A stretch of DNA of 64,000 bases, taken from the NCBI GenBank assembly GCA_030761205.1, contig JAULJL010000040.1, positions 14,888,603 through 14,952,602 on the forward strand, written 5' to 3'. Shown here piece by piece: positions 34,350 to 46,229 of this stretch (positions within the stretch are counted from its first letter, which is position 1; each line of letters begins with the position of its first letter). The DNA is from Fremontodendron californicum (lineage: Eukaryota > Streptophyta > Magnoliopsida > Malvales > Malvaceae). Made by a program: the position numbers and the translations under genes. The notes below the pieces were generated by a model that had not been told where the DNA came from, searched no databases, and saw nothing but the letters and a program-made list of their open reading frames with translations.

Positions 34350-34914
34350 CCAGCATCTATATATTAAGCTCTGCTAATACAACAAGTGCTTGTTTGTTAA
34401 CATGAAATTTCTTGCTTCATGCATCTAAAATAAAAGCATATAAGAAATGAATTAAAAGTGAATATATATAAACAACTGTTTCAAAAGGCAAGAAACATTG
34501 ACAATTCCCTCTGAAGCTTCAAATCAAAAGGCAATAAACCCAATCTGGAATTTAGACTTTAAGGTTGATATTAAACCTTAAAATTAGAAGCAGAAGGAAA
34601 CCCCATGTCCATAGACAGAATTGAAGTTAGAACCCAAATTCTAGCTGCTGCCAAGTTATAATCATAAAACTCAGTGTTCAGAAAATAGTTTCAGAAGATA
34701 TAGTTTCTCATTCATGTGCTTACAGTGCTAAAAAAAGACTGGCTTTTCTCTTTCTTTGCGAAATACCAGCATTAACCATTTACAGGAGTTATTGAGCATT
34801 TAACTTTTGATTGGGAAAAATGCTTTTTCCTTTTGTTTCCATTTTCCTTAAAAGAGGAAACTTTAAATCTATTCTAGTTATTAAACTAATTGATGCAAGA
34901 GATGTTTCCTTCAA

Positions 34915-35699
34915 TTAAACTTTGTCATCATGAAACCACCACCTGGTCTGCTTGGGAGATCGACCATTTCTACAGTTCTTTACATAGCGGTCGTTGTCTT
35001 CAGGACATTGCTGCAAGCATGGTTAATAGTATTTATAAGGAGTTGTTGATTTAAAGAAACAAAAATAAGATACCAGTTACCCCTCATTTGCAATATTATC
35101 ATCTTATCTGAAATCATTTAGGACAAAAGCCCATTATTTACAAAAAAGAGTAGTGCCACATTGCCAGTTTGGAAATTTTAGCCCCAAACAAAAATTGGCA
35201 GTATGCCCTATGCATGACACAGATACTGAACAAGAATGACATGAAGACAATGGGATAAGAAAGCACCCAGAAAGTGAATTGAATGTATAGTCAAAGTTCA
35301 AACCTTCACAGTTGAGCTTGATAGCATGGAGAGAATGCTGATACAGATAGAACTAACTGTCATGGCTGGGGACCATGAATCATACAAGATATCTACGAAA
35401 TACAATGGAACAATCATGCATTATAAGTCTGTCTTATCACAAGTTATGCAATAAAACATAGGTAAAGCACATACATGTGGAAATTGAGCAACATTACTAT
35501 ACTATGTTACTCGAACTCAGGTGTGAGTGTCGGACACGGGTATGTACAATTTTTTCCAAGATTTCTATGTATTTGGAGGGTCCTTGGAGGATCATATCCC
35601 ATACCCATGTTCGGATATACGTCGAACACGGGTACTTCAAGAAAAATGAAAAGTCGGAGCAACATAGTTACTATATGTGCGTGCATTTGCATGTGTATA

Positions 35700-35745
<46 letters not shown>

Positions 35746-37331
35746 CATATGAATTTTACAAACATTTGTTAAATTAACAAAGTCAACTATGCTTTGAATT
35801 TAGCAAACAATGTTAGAAAGGCACAGTAAGTAGATAAAAACATTATCCTTAGTTCATTTCCATGCTATTACTATCCCCCCCCCCCCTTGTCCAGTTGAAG
35901 AAACCACAAAAAGAATTAAAAAGCAAGTTGAAATTGTAAAGGCTAAATGGATAACATTTCACAACCTTGTGAATGAAGCCATGTGCATCAAAAGAATGCA
36001 ACAGCACAGGGATAACTTAAGATTACCCATTACTGTAACAGAACAAATGCATCATTCCACAGCCAGGAATGAGAAAGAAAAGTTAGATTATAGTTAAACA
36101 TCGAATCACGGAGAAAACCCGATAAAAGAATATCAGTTTCTGTTTAAGTCTCTCAAAGCTCATGACAAAGGAAAGAACATCTAAACTACTCGCTTAAAGC
36201 AACCATCTTTAACTTTTTTCCCATTTCTTTTCCATATCATTATACAATATTTAAGACAAAGCTAACAAGGGTTTTCCTATGGCCAGTTCTAGTGAATATT
36301 TTTGAGACTTGGAAATTGGACTTCTACTTTTTTTTTTTTCCATATATATATATTGGTGAAAAGGATAGGAAGATAGATACATGATACAATAAAACCCAAA
36401 TATCAGTAAAAATAATCTCAAATAACCATGACAGATCCTTTTAAGAATGTAAAGCAAAACACTTTTAAAGGTAACAAGAAGTTAGTATGGAGGCAATTGT
36501 ATCGAAGAAAACCATCACTTTCAAAGGATAAATAGATAAAAATTAAGATGAAAGCAAAGAGACAAATGGTGTCATGAAATATCAATTGCAAAAACAAACA
36601 AAAAATCTGAGAAATCGAAAATCACTAAAAAAAAATAACATTTTATGGAAAATTAACAGATTATTACCTAAACAAATATGGCCATTTCTATAAATATGTG
36701 GATGCAGAGGTGCCGGATGAAGAAATATCACCTGCCACCGATAACCCAGAAAAGAAACAAACAAAAAAAGACCAAAATCATAAATAGAAAAGAAAAGAGA
36801 GAGAGAGAGAAACTTGTAAAAATAGGTTTTTGAATAAATATTAAACCTGGGGGGATTCCATAGGGTAATGTTCAGGGAAATCCACCTGAAGCTGATAGGT
36901 TTCATTGGCGTACAAAGTTCCCGGAGCTCCATTTACTTCAATTACCCACCTGAATTTATTTATTTTTTCAATAGAACAAAAAATTTATCAATATTTTTTT
37001 TAAAAGAAAGAGATCAACGGCGAGAAGCCGAAGATCAAAAGAAAAGGGAAAAAAAATTCGAATCAATGAACAACCTTTAGAGATTATCGGTGACTTTGTG
37101 TTTGAAACCGGAAGGAGGGTTGACCTGCCACTCTACCAGTTCTTTCTGCAGCCGATTACACGCTATCTTACTCAGCGCCTAAAACACCAAATCAAATTGC
37201 CACAAAAATTAATTCAAACCAACAAAAAAAAAATTAAAAAGAAAAGAAAATGAAAACAGCGAGTGAAGTGAGAGAGAGAGAGAGCGAGGAGGAGGAGGAA
37301 CCTTGCGAGCGGAGGCGGAGGAGCTGGTCAT
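34915..37331 (-). CDS. Ubiquitin-conjugating enzyme E2 (UBC16-18 type) with a nonsense codon
   Basis: Six exons on the minus strand: 37331-37302, 37178-37075, 36949-36847, 36731-36668, 35392-35304, 35010-34915. Phases fit perfectly and the total of 162 codons equals the 161-aa length I know for Arabidopsis UBC16-18. The protein starts MTSSSASARKALSKIACNRL, has the E2 core (NETYQLQVDFPEHYPMESP) and the active-site cysteine in NGHICLDILYDSWSP, and ends RWWFHDDKV. E2s take ubiquitin from E1 and pass it to E3-bound targets. Odd: codon 44, expected to be Gln in DNLQRW, is TAA (37079-37077), two bases before the exon 2 donor. As written, translation would stop after 43 aa. No alternative in-frame donor removes it. 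Because everything else is conserved, a recent C-to-T mutation, an allele or a sequencing error is likely. Confidence 0.85.
35502..35667 (+). repeat. hAT-like MITE, family A (intron 4 of the E2 gene)
   Basis: 166 bp with a perfect 8-bp duplication TTACTATA (35494-35501 and 35668-35675). Confidence 0.9.
35699..35744. repeat. (GT)n(GA)n microsatellite
   Basis: About ten GT units followed by about twelve GA units in intron 4 of the E2 gene, 32 bp from the MITE. Confidence 0.9.
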
Positions 37332-38841
37332 GCTTTTTAGTGGCCTTTTGGCTATTGTTTTTGGGCCTGCTCTGAGTCTTCCACAAAAAAAAATATATCA
37401 ATCAACAAAGAAAGAAAGAGAAAGAGTAGTTGTCTTTTCATCAATTATATATGTAGTGTAATTTTTTTTTTTTTTCATACAGAAAATTCATAGAAAATAA
37501 GAAAAAAAATTATTGATATTGAAATTTTAATTTTAATTTTAATTTTTTTTTTATGTTATCTTTTAAAAGTAATGGTATGAATTATCGAATAAAAATTCTT
37601 TGCTTTCATTTCCTTGCTTTAATTGGTGTCTTACTCTCTGCGGATATTTTTTTGTGTTGTTTTTTTCTCGTTTGTTTTCAATTTTTTACCGGTGATCGAA
37701 TAGGCGAATTTCACGATACCATTTTCTTTATTTGTATCATTTTTGTATCCGTGTTTTTTTTTTTGTTTTCTTTCAAGCAAAATTAATTTTTTTATTAGAT
37801 AAAAAATATTTAAAAAAAATGCATGACTCATTACAAGAGTGAGAACACAAGATTTGGATTCTGAATTATCTGTATTAAACTCGAAAGATAACTTGCTAAG
37901 ATGTATAATTAGTTAAGTTGAAATAATTATGAAGTGATTAATAATAAGATAACAAAATGAGAATGAAATTTAATTAAATTATTCCAAACTTAATCCCATC
38001 TCCAACTTTTTCTTTTTGCTGTGTCAATTACTTTGTTTTGTACAAATATTATTATTTTTACAATGCTGCATTTCCTTCTTATCCAATGACAGGCAGCAAC
38101 TAGGAAAAACACCAATGTAGGAGAATCTTTAATTTACTTTACATTTCTCTTTCGGCAAGTATATAATATTCCCCACCCCCACTTCTTTGACTCCTCCCAT
38201 TAATTTAAGAATCTTTGGACATGGCAATTGGCAAATCATCAGGATTAAGCATATTCCAGACTTGCTAATTGAATGCTTTTTTTTTTTCCCAATAATATTA
38301 GGGTTAATAACTGAATTGAATTACGATTAATCGAATTAATCGAATATATTTTTTCATTAACCGTTAATCGAACCGAATAGTTAAAACTGTGAATTAACCG
38401 AACCGAAATTATTTTGGTTAATTTGGTCAGTTTTTGAATTAACCGAAATAAATACCTAATTTATTTTTTCTAACCTATTTTTAATACATAATTTTATATC
38501 CAAATAATCTATCCAAGTCCAACCAATTATAATCCAAAAATAAAGCATATTATAAAATCCAAATATCAAACAAACACAACTAAAAAAGCATGATAAAGCA
38601 TGAACATTACATAGTTTCGGTTAATTCGTGTAATTCGATTATTTTCACTTAACCGAACAGAACTTTGTTCGGTTAACCGATTTAGAACCGAATTAAATTT
38701 CGATCGATTAATTCGATTAAAACCGAATAGTGAACATCTCTAGTGCTTAGCTGTTGGCTTGGCTTTGTTCATGGATGATGTAAAGTGGCAAAATGTTTTT
38801 GGACCATTGGATGGGATCTTCAACTTGTTGCTACTATAAAC
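37332..38841. other. E2 promoter side and repeats
   Basis: Divergent upstream DNA of the E2 gene, a family H repeat (about 37660-37830, shared with 28290-28470 and inverted at 41090-41400), and a GGTTAATTCGG-type element (about 38295-38745). No gene seen. Confidence 0.5.
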
Positions 38842-39031
38842 CTACGTTATTCGGATTCGGATATTAGTGTCGGACACGGGTATGCGTCCGATACGGGTAT
38901 ATTCAATTTCTTTTTTTAAGATTTTCATGTATTTGGAGAATCATATCCCCATATCCATATCCGAATATGTGTCGAAAATGGGATTTTGGATATTGATACT
39001 TCAAGAAAAATGAAGAATCGGAACAACATAG
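38842..39031 (+). repeat. hAT-like MITE, family A
   Basis: 190 bp with a perfect 8-bp duplication CTATAAAC (38834-38841, 39032-39039). Intergenic. Confidence 0.9.
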
Positions 39032-39244
39032 CTATAAACCTACCCATGTGTCTGACTGCACATGAAGAAAGATTCAAGAGACATCAACTTGAATATATAG
39101 AATATTACAATATTACAGAAAACATTTTGCTGCTGCAACAATTTTCAACTTGTTTTGCAAATATTATTCATCTTTAAAGGTTTCCATCTCTTATATCAAT
39201 GATTAATATTCCAAATTCACCGTATAATATCAGAAGCGATGCCC

Positions 39245-39521
39245 TTAATTTGTTTGCCAGATCAATTTAATTTCTTGATGGAAATTGATAGGCTCTCCCC
39301 TTTTTCCCATTTTCAGCTCACCTCCATCGATCATGGCATATTTTTCATCCCATATATTCCAAAGTTTACGAATTCCTTCAAGTGGAGAGACTGAATTTGG
39401 AAGAAAAAAAGGCTTCGTGGTTGCTTTCCCTGCCCCAGCTCTATGGATTGAGTGAGTGTGGAAGAACTTTCCCATTTGTTTCAAAGCAACTTTTTCATTG
39501 TACCTATCGAAACAGATATAT
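39245..39521 (-). other. Unidentified exon-like open stretch
   Basis: On the minus strand a possible acceptor (TTTCGATAG|GTAC near 39520) is followed by about 90 open codons with balanced composition (for example HRAGAGKATTKPFFLPNS and GIRKLWNIWDEKYAMIDGG), better than the surrounding AT-rich DNA. I cannot link it to a family or to neighbouring exons. It may be a remnant of a lost gene. Confidence 0.2.
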
Positions 39522-39741
39522 ATATATTTCTCTTTTAGAACACTCTTTGTGAAGCAACAATGAATGAACTCCCTGAAATAAAACCAACAAAAAGAAATTT
39601 GTAGTATCGTTTTGCATTTAGAGAAAAAACTCACAGTTTCAGGAGATTTGCTGTAATTAATAATTCTTGTTAATTATAGCTTTCCTGCATGAATCCCAAG
39701 CCATGTTCAGCACCACTGATACTCCCTCGGAGCTTGGTAGA

Positions 39742-39998
39742 TCTGGCAATATTGAACACGACACGATTATACGACATGAAAAAAATAATTAAAAACACGA
39801 CACGACACGAAAAAAAACACGAACACCACACGAATAAACGAATGTCTCAAAATCTATATAATACGAATTATTAACGTATCAAAGTTTATATAAATATAAA
39901 ATACCTTAAACACGATTACGAACACGACAAAATATACGAACACGACACGGATATAAGAATGCAACTGCACAGGGATAACTTAAGATTACCCATTACTG
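39742..39998. repeat. Family B repeat fused to a 44-bp copy of E2 intron 4
   Basis: The ACACGA-rich element lacks its right terminus. At 39955-39998 follows a 44-bp segment that matches 35992-36035 (intron 4 of the E2 gene) with one mismatch. This resembles templated filler DNA at a repaired break. Confidence 0.65.
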
Positions 39999-42465
39999 CT
40001 TAGATATATGTCTATTCATAGACATAGGGTTCAATTTGTTCTAATATCTTAAATATTCCAATATTAATACAAATATGGAAGGATTAATTTCTTCAAATTA
40101 TACAGAAAGACTTTAGATATTAATTAAGATGCAAATTTCCATCCCCAAAGTGACCGTATCCAACTACTTCGGCCAAATTATCTGAAAACTTGAGATGCAG
40201 ATAAAGAATGGTTTTCGAAAAGCATTTCGATTCTGTGAAAATGCTGGATAAGTAATTTACTAACAACAAAAAATCACATTTAATTACCCAAAAAAGAAAG
40301 TCACATTTCGAAAAGCATTTCGATTCTGTGAAATGTTTGTAGTGATCTTAACATAGCCTACAAACATAATGTCTTCCATTGAGCTAAGTAAGAAAGCTTC
40401 AAGTTTCTCCCTGCATGAATTCTTATGATTTTGTAAACTCATGAAGATATTGAAGGGCCCTGATAGCTGAAAATAGACACTAGATGGATCAACAAAAATT
40501 GAATACTCATCTAGTAATCTTTTTTTTTTTTTTTTTTTTTTCTAGCCATAAAATGGTTAATGAAGATAATTTGACAGCATCAAGTACGACCAAAAATAAA
40601 TAAAAAAATGTTCAATTCTAAAAAGTAAGTTTAAATCTGTTGATTGTTTTCAGAATATTTGTCTTGCAATCATTATTTGAACTTCTGATAAGTTTGTATG
40701 TTTCTCCTATTGTGAAAATGATTAAAACAAAGGATAGTTAAAAAGATGAATAAATGGAAAGTTTAGCAACAATACATTGATAAGAACCAATTGACGAAGA
40801 TTTACCTGTCATAAGATTTTATTTATGTTAAAAATAATAGAGAGTTGATAATATTATATTTTATTTTAACATTTTGAGATTGATGATGTTATTTGTTCGA
40901 GAGATTGGAGATAAATAAGGTATAATTTTATTTGGGTTTATCTTATATGTTATTAGAAAAAGATATTCACTTAAGTATTTACTTAAGCCGATCTTATCAG
41001 AGAATCATGTGTCTCGTAAAAAAAAATACAAATGCTCTGCCCCATTTCCCTGCCTCTATATGTGCACTCACTCTCGTAACGAGTCGAGTGCCCATTTTTT
41101 TTTATTCTCTTTGTACCTGTTCGTTTTTAAAGTTTGACCCGATTTTTTATTTAATAAAAAAATCAATTTCGCTTGAAAAAAAAATCAAAAAAAATGGATA
41201 CAAAGTGCAAATAAAAAATATGGTATCGTGGAATTCACATATTCGATCACTGATAAAATATCGATCAGTTGTATTTGTATTTCGTAACTCCCGTTACAAA
41301 GTTGAAAACAAACGATAAAGAAAGTGACATCGAAAAAATAGATCTTATGTTGTTACGAAAACCAGAAAACGGATAGAAACAAAAAAATAGAGACAGAAGA
41401 TTTCTATTCTCTAAAAGATGAAAAGTGGGAATATTATATACAAGAGAAGACAACGGCCCAAAAGGCTAAAACCTAGTTTTATAATACTAAACCCCAAATC
41501 ACAACTCAATGGGATTTTCTGTGGGCTTGGTCTAGGTTGGACATTTGAGAATTTGTTCTGAGCAATATCTGTACTTGATGTCGCGCCATGCACATTTAAG
41601 TTTGATTTAATTGATATTTTATTTTTTAATGGAAATTTAAAAGTAAAAAAAAAAAAAATTGAAAACAAATAAAAAATAAAAAATAAAAACACCAATCGAA
41701 AAGAGTTTGCCGCAGTTTGCGACCTAAACGACCCCAAGTATCAATCCACAATTGCTTCACATAAAGCCATAATCAGAGGTTCACAGCATGGAAAGACTAA
41801 TCATTATTGCTTGCTTAGGTTTGGGATTTATCTATGTTTTCATAGAAATTATGTTATTTAAATTCGGGATGTGTGTCAGATACGGATATACGTTCGATAC
41901 GAGTATACTCAATTTTTTTTATAAAAAAATTCATATATAATTTGAAAGATCGTACTCATATCTATGTTCGAATATGTGTCGACATAAATATCGTACACGG
42001 ATATTTCAAAGAAATAAAGATTTGGAGTAATATAATTAACATGGAAAAGCTCAATGATTGTTTCTCTCATGCCATTGGTACTTACCTATATACTTAATCA
42101 TCTGTTGGATGTATAAAAAAAGTCCAATTACAAACCCGAAACAAAATTATTAGTGGCTTACTACTCTTGTATTTTCCATGTTAACCTTTAAAACAGCAAT
42201 TACAGAACAAAATTATTAAATCTTAGGATCTGTTTGTTCGATTGAGTGGAACCCAATGATTCATTTCATTTAGATTTTAGAATTCCCAGTCGACTATATG
42301 GCCCATGCCTAAACCTGCCAAGTTCAAATAATTTTTTTATCCAAAATTTTGAGTTAAATAAGTTGCTCAGTCTCTCTCTAGTATCAAAACAAGATATAGG
42401 AACAGGTTCTGGATTTTATTTTTGATACATTGACGGTAACCACAAGCGAATTAAGAGATTATGAC
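39999..42465. other. Gene-poor stretch
   Basis: No gene recognised. A local duplication (TTTCGAAAAGCATTTCGATT near 40212 and 40306), a T run (40520-40541), an inverted family H repeat (about 41090-41400) and a diverged family A MITE (41849-42035) are visible. Confidence 0.5.
41849..42035 (+). repeat. hAT-like MITE, family A, diverged
   Basis: Shares GTGTCAGATACGGATATACG, TACTCAATTTTTT and TATGTTCGAATATGTGTCGA with the consensus. Ends are decayed and no target duplication was found. Confidence 0.65.
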
Positions 42466-42766
42466 TAGACCTGCTCATGGGTCGGGCAGTCCACCCGACC
42501 CTACAGGTCCGACCTGTATTGGGCCGGGCCTAGACAGGATATTTTTGTTCCGGCCCGAAACAGTATTTTTTTATTATAATAATATTATTTATTTAATTTT
42601 AATTATAAAAATATTTAAAAAATATAAAAAAATATTTTTAATATGATGAATAGTGAATTCGGACCTACCGGGCCGGCCCGACCCGACCCAGGGCCGGGGC
42701 CGGACTTGAGCAAAGAATATGAAAAAAAATCGGGTCGCGGCCCAACCCGACCCATGAACAAGTCTA
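42466..42766. repeat. hAT-like MITE, family C (GC-rich ends)
   Basis: TIRs TAGACCTGCTCATGGGTCGG and, inverted, TAGACTTGTTCATGGGTCGG surround an AT-rich core. A perfect 8-bp duplication ATTATGAC occurs at 42458-42465 and 42767-42774. Confidence 0.9.
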
Positions 42767-43765
42767 ATTATGACATATCTCATTTTTTTGTTTAATTTTT
42801 AAATAATTTTTAAAGATACATATACCTCTTAATATCCTGTTTATAAAATCTAAAAATTCACAATAAATAAGATAATTTCTGATAAAAGTAAATTATCTTT
42901 CAACAAACACAAAGATACCTAGCTACAAATATATATATATATATATATATACATATTTACTCATTGAATTTGTAAGTCGAAATGATTTTAGAATCTTGGA
43001 TAATGTGTGTGACTAAAGTACTAAAGCTTCTTCTGGTCTTTTACTACAAATAATTACATAAAGTGATCAAAAGCTATACCCGCTGCTGCTTCAGTTTCAG
43101 ATTGTACCAACGGTTTTTACCGTTAAAGAGTTTGACGAGTAAAATGGCCCGCCAAAACCAATAAAAAGTGCAAAAAGGAAAGGAATCCAATCTGCTTTTA
43201 CAACAATGGTGTAGTTGAAGCAACATAAAAAGGAGATTAGAGTTACTGAAGAGAAGAAAAGATTATATATGGTCATGTTCAATATTAAAATAATAGGATC
43301 GATAGATCAAATCGGTTTAATGAAAATCGGAGACATGTTCGATCCGATGAGTAATAAAGAATAAGTCATTTAGTGAATTAGTAAAAACTGATTTAAACGG
43401 TAAAAATCGGATTAAAACAATAACAAACCGGTATTTTGAATTTATTTTATTATTTTTTTATTCAATTTTTTTTAAATGATGAGATTTAAAATTTTAACCT
43501 TTTAATTATATATTAAAGATTATACCATCAAGCCAAATGTATATTTTTATTAAGTATATATTACTATATTTAATACTTATTAATATCAAAATCATATATT
43601 TAATATTTAAGTTTTTTTTTTTTTTCAATTAAACTGAATCAATGATCAAAGATCTCACTGATCTGATCTCTGATCCAATTTTTCTATTATTAATCATGTT
43701 GGATAATGATGTGCCTATGATTAAAGGTGATCAAATATCTCTTGAATATACCAATTACTTGTGAT

Positions 43766-44036
43766 TAAAGGTGCTCATGGGCTGGGTCGGGCCGCGACCC
43801 AAATTTTTTTTGATTTCTTTGCTCAGACTCAGTTCGTCGATCCATATTTACTGTTCACTATATTAAAATTTTTTCTATATATTTTTAAAATTAAATTTAA
43901 AAATTATTATTTTTTATTAGATGAACAGTGATCCAGATCGGACTGGTTTGGATCACTAAAATCCCTGTCCAGGCTCGATCCAATACGGGCCGGATCTGTC
44001 AAATCAAATAGGCTATCCGACTCGTGAGCATATCTA
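43766..44036. repeat. hAT-like MITE, family C
   Basis: TIRs TAAAGGTGCTCATGGGC and inverted TAGATATGCTCACGAG; perfect 8-bp duplication CTTGTGAT (43758-43765, 44037-44044). Confidence 0.88.
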
Positions 44037-44935
44037 CTTGTGATCGAATATGTGAATTATCTTTAGTTTAACATTAATTTGGGTGGAAGATTAGTGGGGT
44101 AATGCAAAATTTTCCATTGTTTCAGGCTTTTCAACCCATTTCCTTATATAATTGATCTTTGTGTTTAACTTTAATTTTAACTTTGAATTGGGAAGAAAAC
44201 CTTTTGTACTACTCATATTTGCGATGGGGTTTGACCAATCAACCTAATTCAGAATCTTAATTACTTTGAGAGGAAGAATCTGTTAGTACTTTGTCCTAAT
44301 TTAATTTTTTTGTTTTGTTTTTGTTTTCAATAATACTAAATACTTTTTATTAGTTCTAGCATAATGAAAACTAGCTAGCAACTTTTAGCAAAGCTAATGT
44401 AATGCGCTTTTTTTTTTTTTTTTTTTAATAAAAAAAATTGCTTCTGATTTTAAAGAACCAATTAAATTAGGATTTAAGGTTTAGGGATAAAAAATTGAAT
44501 ATTGATAAAAAATCATAAATCTCACTAGGTGGGTGGGTTTCGTCCAATTAATATTGATTTGTTTAATGGTTTATATTCTTCTTATTGTATATTAAAATTT
44601 ATTTGATTATGATTATAATTTAAATTGTTACATGTAATTTCATTGAAAAAATATTTAAGTAAACTTTTTTCAACATTTTATATTAATATCAGCAAAAAAT
44701 AAAACTAAATTACATGCCATCTTATAGCAAAACTAATAAATCTATTTATTAATCAAATATTCATTTGATTATCTTGATCTTATGTTTGAATTTTATTTTC
44801 CTATTCAACCAAAACATCCAAAGAAGTTTGATTTTTCTCCTCTCTTTCCTCCACAAAGTAAAAAAGAACACGTACGGCGATACACAAGTCAAAAGGTCCC
44901 AAATGGCCAAATCTAAGCATGTGACGGCATCCGGC

Positions 44936-45440
44936 AAAGATCATGAATGATAATGCGAATATCTATTTTTTTTTTTATAATATTCGAATTTTAATTTGAA
45001 AAAATATTTTAAAATTTGAATTCGTTTATTATTTGCATTAAATTCGTATATATCCAAATCCGAATCCGAATTAAATAACATTATTCGTCGGATATCCGAA
45101 TTCGTTAAATATTCGAATTCAATAAATAAAAATATAAAACTAAATTAAATTAAATAAAATAAAATAAAATAAAATAAAACAAAACAAAAAAAATTAATTT
45201 TAAATTCAAATAAACGGATAATAGATTCAGATATCCAAATCCGAATCCGCAAAAGTAAGCGGATTCGGATATCCGAATTCGTTATCTGTATAAGTAATGT
45301 TGATTCGGATAATAGATATCTGAGATTTTATATCCGCATCCACTCCAAATCCGCTGCGGATAATAATTATAATATCTTAATCCGTATTTTATCCAAATTC
45401 ATAAAAAATAAATTAAATAATTACAAATATCCGAATTCAC
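44936..45440. repeat. TIR element rich in ATCCGAATCC (family F)
   Basis: Repeated ATCCGAATCC and GGATTCGGATAT segments in both orientations around an AT-rich core, ends GAATGATAATGCGAAT and ATTCACATTATTCATT. A related copy lies in the methyltransferase intron at 62905-63335. Confidence 0.6.
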
Positions 45441-45469
45441 ATTATTCATTACTATCCTTAAATTCCTCT

Positions 45470-45960
45470 CCAATTTCGGTCCACCTACCCTTAATTTAAT
45501 TAAGGGACACATGCCCCACGCCATTATCTCCACCAAAAAAAAAAAATTAAAAAAAAAAAAAGGTTACTCACTCACTCGTACGAATTGCACCTAATTTCAC
45601 CGTAGACAATCACATTTCTGTAACTCGTAAGAATATTATTCCAGGCCGAGAATCAGAAGGGGCAAATTCGACGAATCAAGAAATGGAGGGAACAACTAAC
45701 GGTTGTTAACGCCGTTTCGCTCTGTTTTTCTTAAATTTATTTTGGTCCAGAAATTCTGAAAAAAAGAGGCAAAATGAAGAGTCACGAGCGACACGTGCAC
45801 CGACGCTTACGGAGTAAAGAGGAAGAAATGGACCCCACAAAAACAAACAGGCATCAAACGGATCTTTGTTTCTTTCACGTGTAAGTGTAACCATCACTCA
45901 CACTGACACTCGCCAGTCGCCAACCAATCAAAATCAAAGACGTCCAAATCATCGGCCGGA
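45470..45960. promoter_or_regulatory. Promoter-like stretch with two G-boxes but no adjacent gene
   Basis: Less AT-rich than its surroundings. It contains CACGTG cores in CGACACGTGCAC (about 45789) and TTTCACGTGTAAG (about 45875). I find no recognisable coding sequence within 1 kb on either side. It could be the promoter of a lost gene or of a non-coding RNA. Confidence 0.3.
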
Positions 45961-46229
45961 TCATGACTCGTTTTTTTTTATATTCTTTGTCCATGTTCGA
46001 TTCTGAGTCGGGTCAGGTCAGGTCGGTAAGTTTGAATTCATTGTTCATCGGATTAAAATTTTTTTTTTTATTTTTTATAATTAAAATTAAATAAGATAAT
46101 ATTATTATAATAAAAAAAAATACTGTTCTAGATCGAAAAGGACCGAAATAAAAATATCCTATCGATATCCGATCCAATACGAATCAGACTTGTCGGATCG
46201 GACTGGCTATCCGGCCATGAGCAGGTTTA
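45960..46229. repeat. MITE, family C, diverged
   Basis: GGATCATGACTCG...TCGGGTCAGG at the left and CCGGCCATGAGCAGGTTTA at the right match family C ends. Boundaries are approximate. Confidence 0.55.

Noticed and set aside
37075..37079. Alternative donor that would remove the E2 stop codon
   Set aside because: The only upstream GT in exon 2 near the end (in AAAGTCACC) changes the phase with exon 3, so it would not rescue the protein.
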